Assembly: GCA_965218555.1 (NCBI GenBank)
Contig: OZ244625.1
Coordinates: 1,674,001 to 1,738,000 of the forward strand
Direction: 5' to 3'
DNA length: 64,000 nt
Source of the DNA: JAPPLB01 sp965218555
Lineage (GTDB): Bacteria; Acidobacteriota; Terriglobia; Bryobacterales; UBA6623
The notes beneath the pieces were generated by a model. The model was not told the origin of the DNA, did no database searches, and was given only the letters and a program-made list of their open reading frames with translations. How positions within the stretch are numbered: position 1 is the first letter of the stretch; every line of letters starts with the position of its first letter. Positions 44,556 through 51,534 of this stretch are shown piece after piece. A program made the translations under genes and the position numbers.

Positions 44556-45788
44556 CTAGCGGATCTCCAGCACGGTGTTGGGCCGGAGGGTAATTAGCAG
44601 ACGACCGCCGTCGAGCCGGTAGAACTCGTCGTCCCAGCCGTCGGTCGGGCCGGCGCTCCGCAGCGCGAGCTCGCCCCGCCCGGTCCGGACGGCGGCGACT
44701 TCGCGGCCGCCGGTGTCGAACTCGATGGTCACGCTGTTGGGGAACACCCGGGGCGACAGATCGTGCGTGACGGCGAAGCGGGCGTCGTCGAGCGGATGGA
44801 CCCGGGTATGCTCGACGACGGTCCGGTAGGCGTAGAGCGGCCCCATCGGGACATACCAGACATCGTTGCGGCGGGCGATGTGACGAAGGTGCCGCTCGTA
44901 GAACGAGTCGGGCTCGTAGTCGAGCCAACTGGGATGGGTGACGAAATGGTAAATGCCTCCCGCCTCGTAGACCTCGTCGAACTTGCCGTTGATCGCCGTC
45001 AAGTCCGTCCGGCCCTCGGGAGAAACGCCACCCTTCTTCTGTACGGCCTGCGTGTAGGAAGCCCGATAGGGGCGGCGGTCCCAAGAGTTCATGTCGGGCG
45101 CCAGTTGGCCGCCATTCTCCTCGTCGGGATAGATGCGCGCCAGCAGGTAGCCCGCGTGACGCAGCTTGTCGCGCACGAACGCGTATTCGGTGCAGTGCCC
45201 GCAGGGGTAGGCGAATGACCACACGTGCGGCTGATCGACCTGGGCCAGGATGCGGTCCCGCGATCCGATCAACTCGTCATTCGAATAGGCCAGGATGCAG
45301 AACCAGCGGTCCGGCGGGAACTGGCAGGGGTGGGTGCGGGTATGAGAGCCGACCTCATGGCCGTTGTTCACCGCGCGCGCCAGGACAGGCCACAACTCCT
45401 CCGCGTGAAAGGTACTGACGAGGAACGTGGCCTTGACGCCGTAGCGGTCGAGAACCGCGAGCGCATCGGGAACCCTGGGGCTGGAATCGTCGGCGGTGTG
45501 GGTGACCACCGCTCGGGTGTCGTTCAGGTAGTTCGTCAGCCCGACGACGCGGACGCCGCCGGAGGCGCCGCCGCTCCGAACGTCCCCCGGATCGATGCCG
45601 AGCCGCGCAAGCGGGTCGCCGGAGCGGCGGCCGATCGGCTCGGGGCGAGTGAACCACGTTTCGAGGTCCGCCGGAGCGAGCCTCTTGTCACGGATGAGAT
45701 GGCCCGCCCAGACGGCGGCGGCGAGCACAATCAAGGCAACGACGAGCCGTACAAGGCCCTGTCGTCCGTGTCGTCGAATATGCGGCAT
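44556..45788 (-). CDS. Membrane-anchored polysaccharide deacetylase (NodB-like, CE4)
   Basis: A 410-residue protein with one N-terminal transmembrane helix (about 12-30, LVRLVVALIVLAAAVWAGHL). The NodB domain (about 85-270) shows the acidic motif THTADDSS, the metal-binding HEVGSHTRTHP (HxxxH), and FAYPCGHCTEYAF. CE4 enzymes remove N-acetyl groups from cell-wall or exopolysaccharide amino sugars with a divalent metal. The C-terminal domain (about 320-410) is beta-rich and unassigned. It follows the hydrolase-like gene by nine bases in the same direction, so the two are probably an operon. Confidence 0.8.
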   Translation of the reverse strand: MPHIRRHGRQGLVRLVVALIVLAAAVWAGHLIRDKRLAPADLETWFTRPEPIGRRSGDPLARLGIDPGDVRSGGASGGVRVVGLTNYLNDTRAVVTHTADDSSPRVPDALAVLDRYGVKATFLVSTFHAEELWPVLARAVNNGHEVGSHTRTHPCQFPPDRWFCILAYSNDELIGSRDRILAQVDQPHVWSFAYPCGHCTEYAFVRDKLRHAGYLLARIYPDEENGGQLAPDMNSWDRRPYRASYTQAVQKKGGVSPEGRTDLTAINGKFDEVYEAGGIYHFVTHPSWLDYEPDSFYERHLRHIARRNDVWYVPMGPLYAYRTVVEHTRVHPLDDARFAVTHDLSPRVFPNSVTIEFDTGGREVAAVRTGRGELALRSAGPTDGWDDEFYRLDGGRLLITLRPNTVLEIR

Positions 45789-45797
45789 GGGAGTTCT

Positions 45798-46901
45798 CTA
45801 GGGCGCTTCCTTTTCTTCTTCCTCTTCTTCTTCGGGAGGCGGTTCGGGCATCTGCTCGGCGAGGAACGCGAAAATCTCGCTCCAGGCCCGGTCCCGTTCC
45901 TGATGCCAGCGAGCGGGCCGCGTCCCGTCGTCGAAGCCGGTGAGGAACATCGGGAAGAGGCCGGGAAACTCGAGCGCTCTCGGCTGAATGCCGTGTTCGG
46001 CGAGCACGCCGAGGAAGCGGCGTTGGTCGCGGTAACTGGGGTCGGAGTCGGTGTGCATGAACATCAGCGGCGTCCGGATGCGGTTCGCCTGCCGGAACAT
46101 GCCGCGCTGGTACAGTTCCCGCACCAGCTCCGGCCGCGACAGCTTGCGGCCGAAAAGCTCTTCCTGGAGGCTCCTGAGCCGATCGATCCCCGTGTAGCCG
46201 TACTCGGGCATGCCGGAGAAGACCAGCGGGGAGACGATCACGGCGGCGCGAAAGATATTCGAGCGCTCGATCGCCAGCAGCGCGGCGGTCGCGCCGTGGC
46301 CCTCGCCGATGACGGCCATCCGCAGGGAGTCGACATACTCCAGCTTGCGCCCGAGTTGAGCGAGCTGCAGCAGGTCGATGACTTCGTTCCGGCCGATCTG
46401 GACGACGCCCTCCGAGCGCCCCTCGGGTCCGGCGCGCCCCCGGAACGTCGGGGCCAGGACGACATAGCCGCGGCGGGCGAGGTCCAAGGCAACGGAGCGA
46501 TAGCGGGCATCCACGCCGCCGTCGGAGCCGTGATTGAGGACCACCAACGGATACTGGATCTCCTCCTCTTCGTTGATGTACGGGCGGGCCAGGACACCGG
46601 TCATGTTGAGCCCCAGGCTCTTGTAGGCGATGTTCCAGCCTTCGTGGCCGTCGCCGCGGTGAAAGCGTTCGAGTTGACGCAGTTCCCAATCGGCGACCCC
46701 CAGCCTTTCCCAGTTCCGCTGGGCGGGCAGGAACGAGGGTTTGGAGGTGATCTTCAGCAGTCCGGGCGGGGTTTCGGCCCGCAAGGCTGCCGCGGCGGCG
46801 GCGATGACCAGGCTCAGGAGCGCGGCAAGGGACAGGGCCGCCGCCGCCGTAGGAGAACGGCGAACCGGCCCAAGCCGGCGGGAAGGCGGGGCAGTGGTCA
46901 C
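45798..46901 (-). CDS. Exported alpha/beta-hydrolase-fold protein lacking catalytic Ser and His
   Basis: A 367-residue protein from GTG 46901; upstream in-frame codons cross a repeat and are excluded. A membrane or signal segment (AAAALSLAALLSLVIAAAAA) is followed by a prolyl-oligopeptidase/dienelactone-hydrolase-like domain: YPLVVLNHGSDGGVDARYRS and RGYVVLAPTFRGRAGPEG. The nucleophile elbow, normally GxSxG, reads VIGEGHGATAALLA, a Ser-to-Gly change explained by one base (AGC to GGC). Near the C-terminus the expected His block reads FPGLFPMFLTGFDDG without His, though the acidic HTDSDPSY is kept. The tail is poly-Glu. It may be a non-catalytic binding protein for the deacetylase encoded next to it. 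Confidence 0.75.
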   Translation of the reverse strand: MTTAPPSRRLGPVRRSPTAAAALSLAALLSLVIAAAAAALRAETPPGLLKITSKPSFLPAQRNWERLGVADWELRQLERFHRGDGHEGWNIAYKSLGLNMTGVLARPYINEEEEIQYPLVVLNHGSDGGVDARYRSVALDLARRGYVVLAPTFRGRAGPEGRSEGVVQIGRNEVIDLLQLAQLGRKLEYVDSLRMAVIGEGHGATAALLAIERSNIFRAAVIVSPLVFSGMPEYGYTGIDRLRSLQEELFGRKLSRPELVRELYQRGMFRQANRIRTPLMFMHTDSDPSYRDQRRFLGVLAEHGIQPRALEFPGLFPMFLTGFDDGTRPARWHQERDRAWSEIFAFLAEQMPEPPPEEEEEEEKEAP

Positions 46902-47040
46902 GGCGAGTTGCAGTTGATTGTAGCCTAGTCCTGCCCATTCTCCCAGGTCCGTAGGACAAGAACCACGGCGGCGGCCACGGAGCGGGGCCGCGGGTTCTCT
47001 CAGGGTTTTGCGGCACACCGAACAGGAGAGAGAACCGCTT

Positions 47041-47231
47041 AGCCTGCATTTCTCACCACCCGACGGTCGAAGCGGGCGATACGACCGCCATGACTTCGCT
47101 TTTCCTTCGAAGCGCTTGCTTGCCGTGCTCGACGTACCGTCAAGTACACCTGCGCGCGCCAAGCGGCTCGCGCCTCGTCCTGACGGCCCTCTCACGCACT
47201 TCGCCTCCCCACGGGGGGAGAAATGCAGGCT
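47041..47231 (+). repeat. Palindromic repeat, full copy (long type, 191 bp)
   Basis: Begins AGCCTGCATTTCTCACCACC and ends GGGGAGAAATGCAGGCT. It has the longer left-arm interior CTTCGCTTTTCCTTCGAAGC. Its last two bases plus the next A form the TAG stop of parE. Confidence 0.88.
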
Positions 47232-47595
47232 AGCGGTCGTTGTCTTTGCTTGAAACGACATGGCGGGGCAAATCCATGGAGTCGTGCAGCAAACGGAGCA
47301 CATCGATCGCGGGAGGCTCAGCCTGGGACCGGACACGATACAGCACGAAATGGCGGCCTTTGCGTCCTCCCCGAGCGACGTGAAGCACCCTGACTCCCTC
47401 GTCGATGCCGCTGCTTTTCCTGGATCCGATAATGTCCGGACCATCCGCCAGCGCCTCGATGGCGGCGGTCAGGGTATCGGCATAGACATGCGCCTGTCTT
47501 TCGCCGAAATGCTCGGAGGTCCAACGCAGGATATTCCGGAAGTCCGTTTCGGCTGTCGCCGTCAGATGAATCCGCCAGCGCCGTCGCTTGGCCAT
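47230..47595 (-). CDS. parE: RelE/ParE-superfamily toxin
   Basis: A 121-residue toxin with the ParE fold: WRIHLTATAETDFRNILRWT, then FGERQAHVYADTLTAAIEAL, and C-terminal RHFVLYRVRSQ and IDVLRLLHDSMDLPRH. ParE toxins poison gyrase; RelE relatives cleave mRNA. The sequence resembles ParE more, but the target is not provable here. The ATG overlaps the antitoxin stop (TGATG). The 3' end abuts a palindromic repeat that donates the stop codon, but the protein appears full length. Intact module. Confidence 0.85.
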   Translation of the reverse strand: MAKRRRWRIHLTATAETDFRNILRWTSEHFGERQAHVYADTLTAAIEALADGPDIIGSRKSSGIDEGVRVLHVARGGRKGRHFVLYRVRSQAEPPAIDVLRLLHDSMDLPRHVVSSKDNDR

Positions 47596-47897
47596 CACTG
47601 GCCATTCGGGCCGCCGGAAGGGCCGCCGACCGTATCCGCGGCCAGGGCGGCCAAGTGGCGGCGGAGCGGTTCAGGCGCGTCGAAGCTTTGGAAGCATCCG
47701 GACTCCATGTCGGCGATGCCGGTCTTGGCGGCCTCCCGAAGCATTTTCAGGCGGGCCTCGTTCTCCAGCTCTTGCCGCTCGACCAGCCGGATGCCCTCGC
47801 GCAGTACTTCGCTGGCGTTCTGATAGCGCCCAGAGGAAACCAGCTTCGTGATGAACTCCGATTGTTGATCCGTTAGAACGACATTACGTGTCGGCAT
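47595..47897 (-). CDS. parD: ParD/CopG-family antitoxin
   Basis: A 100-residue ribbon-helix-helix antitoxin: NVVLTDQQSEFITKLVSSGR, then YQNASEVLREGIRLVERQEL are typical ParD N-terminal DNA-binding and linker sequences. The acidic/flexible C-terminus (ADMESGCFQSFDAPEP) would wrap the toxin. GAGGAG lies about eleven bases before the ATG. It is first in the operon and overlaps parE. By family it represses its own promoter together with the toxin. Confidence 0.87.
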   Translation of the reverse strand: MPTRNVVLTDQQSEFITKLVSSGRYQNASEVLREGIRLVERQELENEARLKMLREAAKTGIADMESGCFQSFDAPEPLRRHLAALAADTVGGPSGGPNGQ

Positions 47898-48019
47898 GAC
47901 CCGCGTGCTCCTCTGCAGGACATTGTTAGCATATTATGCCAATGGCAGTCAAAAAGGCGGAAGTCATGAAACCACGGAAATGGAGGCCCGAATAGCGCCA
48001 CACAGGCTCCCCATCGCCT

Positions 48020-48145
48020 GGCCTGCATTTCTCACCACCCGGCGGCCGAAGCACGCGATAAGACCGCCATGACTTCGCTTTTCCTTCGCAGCGTTTGCTT
48101 GCCGTGCTCGATGGGTAAAAGGCCGTGATTCGTGTTTCGTGACCT
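48020..48145 (+). repeat. Left arm of the palindromic repeat fused to a heptanucleotide array
   Basis: GGCCTGCATTTCTCACCACC through GCTTGCCGTGCTCGATG (48020-48112) is a long-type left arm. Exactly at the palindrome centre it changes into GGTAAAAGGCCGTGATTCGT, the heptanucleotide repeat. No right arm follows. Confidence 0.75.
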
Positions 48146-48211
48146 GCGGGCCGGGAACCTCCATGCCCGGTCCCTTGCGGTGATGCCGTGCCTGCACTTT
48201 CGGCACCGGGG

Positions 48212-48619
48212 CTATCCGGCCTTGCCGTGACGCTCGATGAAGGACAGCGCGGCCTGCGTCAGGAAGCCGGACCGGGATGTCCCGGCGAGTTTCGCGGCGT
48301 GGTCGATCAGCGCGACGGCGCGCTCCGGGATCGTCACATTCAACCGGACGGTCTTGTTCGAGACCGTTAACTTGTCGAGGTCGACGTGGATCGCCGTAAG
48401 AATCTCATCCGGCGCCACAGCGACCGGCGCATCGGAGTCCGGCGGCGGGATGGTCTCGCCGTCGGCCAGCATGCCGTCAAGGTGACAGAGGATCGCCTCT
48501 TCGCTGTTCCGGAGCGCTTCGCGGAGCGTATCGCCGGCCGAAAAGCACCCCGGCAGATCGACGACCTCGACACTGTAATCGCCCTCGGTCTCGCGGTGAA
48601 GTTTGGCAAGGTAGAGCAT
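48212..48619 (-). CDS. hicB: HicB-family antitoxin, copy 2
   Basis: A 135-residue HicB, almost identical to the copy at 41556 (differences include DYSVEVVDLPG for GYSVEVVDLLG, and a PPPDSDAPVA stretch). The same N-terminal HicB domain, C-terminal ribbon-helix-helix, TAATG overlap with hicA and downstream hairpin are present. The frame is open. Its partner toxin gene is interrupted by a palindromic repeat, so this is an antitoxin without a functional adjacent toxin. It could still bind the conserved operator and any HicA made elsewhere. Confidence 0.88.
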   Translation of the reverse strand: MLYLAKLHRETEGDYSVEVVDLPGCFSAGDTLREALRNSEEAILCHLDGMLADGETIPPPDSDAPVAVAPDEILTAIHVDLDKLTVSNKTVRLNVTIPERAVALIDHAAKLAGTSRSGFLTQAALSFIERHGKAG

Positions 48620-48993
48620 TACCTGTCCCCCCATTCCCAACCGGCCTGGCGGTATATGCCGCGGAGCAGCCAGCCTGCATGTCTCACCACCTGACGGCCG
48701 AAGCACGCGATAAGACCGCCATGACTTCGTTGCGCTTGCTTGGCGTGCTCGATGTACATTCAAGTACACCTGCGCGCGCCAAGCGGCACCCGCCTCGTCC
48801 TGACGGCCCTCTCACGCACTTCGTCTCGCCGCGTGGTGAGAAATGCAGGCTAGACGGCCAGATCTTTCCTCGGATGCGGCACGGTCACGCGGCCCGGCTT
48901 CGTCGGGTGCTTGAAGTTATGGTGGCTTCCGCGGACGTTCGCGACGACCCATCCGTCACGCTTCAGCCGCCGAATGAGCGCCGCGCTGCTCAT
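48619..48993 (-). pseudogene. hicA: hicA toxin gene interrupted by a palindromic repeat
   Basis: The 5' part (48993 to 48852) encodes MSSAALIRRLKRDGWVVANV, then RGSHHNFKHPTKP, up to VTVPHPRKDLAV. It then meets TAG at the repeat edge. The 3' part (48671 to 48619) encodes WLLRGIYRQAGWEWGDR and stop. Deleting exactly AGCC...GGCT (48672-48851) restores a 195-nt frame identical in length to copy 1. The truncated product keeps the catalytic His but loses the last 17 residues, including the final helix of the double-stranded-RNA-binding-like fold. Confidence 0.88.
48672..48851 (+). repeat. Palindromic repeat, full copy (short type, 180 bp) inside hicA
   Basis: Terminal inverted repeats AGCCTGCATGTCTCACCAC and GTGGTGAGAAATGCAGGCT. 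Arms of about 90 bases resemble each other: CGAAGCACGCGATAAGACCG on the left pairs with the reverse complement of CGGCCCTCTCACGCACTTCG on the right. A central GTACATTCAAGTAC lies at the turn. It contains no coding gene. Flanking sequence rejoins exactly to the intact hicA sequence with no target duplication (or at most a 2-bp AG). Confidence 0.92.
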
Positions 48994-49014
48994 GTGTACC
49001 TGATAAGTATACAC
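48994..49014 (-). promoter_or_regulatory. Probable HicB operator, hicAB copy 2
   Basis: Same interrupted inverted repeat GTGTA...TACAC as at copy 1, directly before the hicA ATG, with TATACT as a candidate -10 box. Beyond about 49043 the sequence is replaced by a heptanucleotide array. Confidence 0.5.
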
Positions 49015-49042
49015 ACCTCATATGTCATAGGTTGATTTTCAT

Positions 49043-49335
49043 GTTTCGTGTCTCGTGTTTCGTGTTTCGTGAAAAACCCGTTGGTCGGGCTTGGGGTTGC
49101 TCTCGTTGGAGTCGCCGTACGGGCGGGGATGCCCGCGTTCCCAGGAAAGCTGTTTCGGAAAGAGCCGTTGGCGAAGACCGCAAAGCAGGGAAATTGCGTA
49201 ACAAAAGAGCAACGAAAGATTCACGAAACAGAAGCGCTGGAAACTGGTTCTGGGTATGGTTCCGGGCTGACTTGCGGAAAGGCCGTGATTCGTGTCTCAA
49301 AAACCCGTGTTTCGTGATTCGTGACCCGAGGGCCG
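49043..49335 (+). repeat. Heptanucleotide arrays, core and a third repeated block
   Basis: TTTCGTG/TCTCGTG units (49043-49071) lead into the core (AAAAACCCGTTGGTCGGGCT). From about 49208 there is a diverged copy of the block also found at 55061 and 56664 (CAACGAAAGATTCACGAAAC, then GCGCTGGAAACTGGTTCTGG). A second array lies at 49277-49325. No gene supported. Confidence 0.65.
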
Positions 49336-49396
49336 AGGGAAACGAGCAGGGGCTGCCGCAGGGCCCGGCTTCCCCTACTCCCCTACGGGCGCCCCA

Positions 49397-49852
49397 TCAG
49401 AGGAAGTCGTGACCCATCTTCCTGCATGCGTTCCGCAACGGCTCGATGAGCAGAGGATTGCTCAACTCGCGATGGAAGCGCGGCGTATCCGGAAACGGGC
49501 CGGCGTCAAGGGCGCGTTCATAGAGCGCGACCGCCGGCCGATGGGTGAGCGAGGAGGGGTAGTAGAGCCCATGGATGCCCTCGTAACGTTCGTAAAACGC
49601 CCGCGACCCGTTCTGCGCGTAGATGACAGGTCCACTGACGAGTTTCATCGAGCCACCGGCTTGGGCGCGGAAAGTATCGGTCAGGTTGAGCAGCGGCAGT
49701 TCGTTCGCCAGCTTGATCGAGACCAGCCACGGCTGCAAGTCCGTCCGATTTACCGTGCGGCGTTCTTGAAACACTTCGGCCAGCGCACCATCGGCGAACG
49801 ATTGACCCGTCTCGAAAGCGATGCAGCCCACCTGCGGGAGCGCATGGCGCAC
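49397..49852 (-). pseudogene. RES-domain toxin, 5'-truncated by a palindromic repeat
   Basis: 151 codons can be read from a GTG at 49852. Features of RES toxins (NAD-degrading partners of Xre antitoxins) are FADGALAEVFQERRTVNRTD, then SGPVIYAQNGSRAFYERYEG and IHGLYYPSSLTHRPAVALYE. The N-terminal third of the domain, including the usual Arg-containing active-site strand, is missing. The frame breaks three bases from the end of the palindromic repeat at 49855-50046, and no N-terminal RES sequence or Xre gene is found on its other side. Probably inactive. Confidence 0.6.
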
Positions 49853-49854
49853 CT

Positions 49855-50046
49855 AGCCTGCATTTCTCACCACCTGATGGCCGCCGCACGCGATACGACC
49901 GCCATGACTTCGCTTTTCCTTCGAAGCGCTTGCTTGCCGTGCTCGATGTACGGGTCAAGTACACCTGCGCGCGCCAAGCGGCGCGCGCCTCGTCCTGACG
50001 GCCCTCTCACGCACTTCGCCTCGCCACGTGGTGAGAAATGCAGGCT
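49855..50046 (+). repeat. Palindromic repeat, full copy (long type, 192 bp)
   Basis: Perfect 19-base ends AGCCTGCATTTCTCACCAC and GTGGTGAGAAATGCAGGCT; the long-type interior CTTCGCTTTTCCTTCGAAGC; the centre has GTACGGGTCAAGTAC. It truncates the RES gene on its left; 150 bases without a recognised gene follow on its right. Confidence 0.9.
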
Positions 50047-50191
50047 GGAAGGGCTGTTCGGCATGTTCACCAGCCGGCATTTCTCAGCGTCCCCAGCGAT
50101 CACCCCAGCGGCCATCGAGTCCCCGTAAGCACGATTACAAAGATGGTCTTGAGCGTCGAGCGATCCGGCAGGGTGGCATGAACAGCAACTC

Positions 50192-50233
50192 TTGCGCTTC
50201 CGGACCCGTTCTGTAATAATCTAGTCAGACTAG
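50192..50233 (+). promoter_or_regulatory. Promoter and operator of the phd/vapC module
   Basis: TTGCGC (50192-50197), a 16-base spacer and TAATAA (50214-50219) form a candidate promoter. It is followed at once by the perfect palindrome CTAGTCAGACTAG (50221-50233), then GAGGAGG as ribosome site. A palindrome at the transcription start fits autorepression by the antitoxin. Confidence 0.6.
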
Positions 50234-50249
50234 TTAGAGGAGGCTTGCC

Positions 50250-50498
50250 ATGCCTGATTGGCAGTTGCAGGTGGCCAAGGCGCGCTTCAGTGAATTGATG
50301 CGCAGTGCAGCCACGACCGGTCCGCAGACGATCACCGTCCGCGGACGACGGGCGGCCGTCGTCCTTTCGGCGGACGATTACGACCGCCTCAAGCGGTCGA
50401 AGCCCTCATTGGGCGAATTTCTGCGGACGTCACCGCTGGCGGGTGTCCGACTGGATATCGAGCGCGACCCGTCGCCGCCGCGCGATGTTGCACTGTGA
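50250..50498 (+). CDS. Phd/YefM-family antitoxin
   Basis: An 82-residue antitoxin: MPDWQLQVAKARFSELMRSA, then TVRGRRAAVVLSADDYDRLK is the characteristic Phd/YefM DNA-binding fold. The C-terminus (SLGEFLRTSPLAGVRLDIER) neutralises the toxin. It has a strong ribosome site (GAGGAGG) and a palindromic operator upstream. Its stop overlaps the toxin start (GTGA). Intact, unlike several neighbouring modules. Confidence 0.9.
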   Translation: MPDWQLQVAKARFSELMRSAATTGPQTITVRGRRAAVVLSADDYDRLKRSKPSLGEFLRTSPLAGVRLDIERDPSPPRDVAL

Positions 50499-50908
50499 GC
50501 TTTCTGATCGATACCTGCGCGCTTTCCGAACTGCTCAAGCCGCGGCCCTCGCCCCGCGTATCCGAATGGTTCGAAGCAGCGCCGTCGGAGGCGTTGTTCG
50601 TCAGCGTCTTGAGCTTGGGCGAAATCCGCAAGGGAATCGAGAAGCTCGGTGACGCTCGCCGCCGCTCGAGGATAGCCGCGTGGCTTGAAACGGAGTTGCC
50701 CGCTTGGTTCGAAGACCGTGTTCTGCCGGTCGATACCGGCGTCGCGGACGAATGGGGGCGGCTGATGGCGCGTCTGAAAAAACCGGCTCCCGCCATCGAC
50801 GGCTTGATCGCCGCGACCGCCCTTCGGCATCGGTTAGCGATCGTCACCCGCAATGAGTCCGCCTTCGCCGCGACTGGCGTCGACCTCTTGAATCCTTGGA
50901 AGGATTGA
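50495..50908 (+). CDS. vapC: PIN-domain ribonuclease toxin (VapC/FitB-like)
   Basis: A 137-residue PIN toxin from GTG 50495. The metal-binding acidic residues are all visible: LIDTCALSELLKP, LSLGEIRKGIEKL, VDTGVADEWGRLMARL and PAIDGLIAATALRH, with TRNESAFAATGVDLLNPW at the end. VapC toxins cut specific RNAs, often initiator tRNA or rRNA loops. Coupled to the Phd-type antitoxin by a four-base overlap. Full length and apparently functional. Confidence 0.9.
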   Translation: MSFLIDTCALSELLKPRPSPRVSEWFEAAPSEALFVSVLSLGEIRKGIEKLGDARRRSRIAAWLETELPAWFEDRVLPVDTGVADEWGRLMARLKKPAPAIDGLIAATALRHRLAIVTRNESAFAATGVDLLNPWKD

Positions 50909-51105
50909 GATGGTCGGAGCGGACGAGAGGGCGAGGATCCGTTCCCTGTCGTAGAAAAGTACACGCCCCGGACTCCTGCCGCCCCGGCCGATGCCGCGAC
51001 AACTCGCCGACCGGCCGGCGGCCGCCAGGCCGGCGCGCGGTCAGTTTTCGCCGGTGGGCGGAGGGAGAACGACGAGGGTGACGGGGAGGGCGAGGTGTTC
51101 GGGTT

Positions 51106-51357
51106 TCATTGGGGAACTACCTTTCCCCCGAAGACTTGAACGATTACAGACTCCAAGGTGCTCAAGCGTCCCTCCATGGCATTCAGATGCCCTCCCAGGG
51201 TGTTCATGCGCTCTTCCAAGCGCGCCATGCGCTCACGCAGGTCACCTACATCTTTGCGAAGTTCTCCAACGTCTCTGCGCAACTCACGCTGTCCATTCAG
51301 AATCAGCCCGCCCAATACGATGGCCGCACCGATCACCGCGTAGAGCTCCGGTGTCAT
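51106..51357 (-). CDS. Small membrane protein with coiled coil, unknown
   Basis: 83 residues from ATG 51357 (MTPELYAVIGAAIVLGGLIL, one transmembrane helix), with GGGAG upstream. A heptad-rich coiled coil follows (REL/RDVGELRKDVGDLRERMA and on) and a short hydrophobic end (VIVQVFGGKVVPQ). Similar small helical proteins are common near toxin-antitoxin and phage genes; no function is known. A longer frame from 51411 lacks support. The region 50909-51105 holds nothing recognisable. Confidence 0.5.
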   Translation of the reverse strand: MTPELYAVIGAAIVLGGLILNGQRELRRDVGELRKDVGDLRERMARLEERMNTLGGHLNAMEGRLSTLESVIVQVFGGKVVPQ

Positions 51358-51534
51358 GATGCTCCCGCGATCGGCCTCACTGTAACACACTATTGAGCGT
51401 TGTAATGCCAAGACGGCTTGGGCGGCGGGCGAGCTTTACCGAGTGCTCAAGAAGCAACTCTCCTACCTTGGGCGGGCGCCTTCGGAGGAGGTCCCGCCAG
51501 GGTGGATTCTCAGGCTCCCGGCCGGCGGCTCGCC

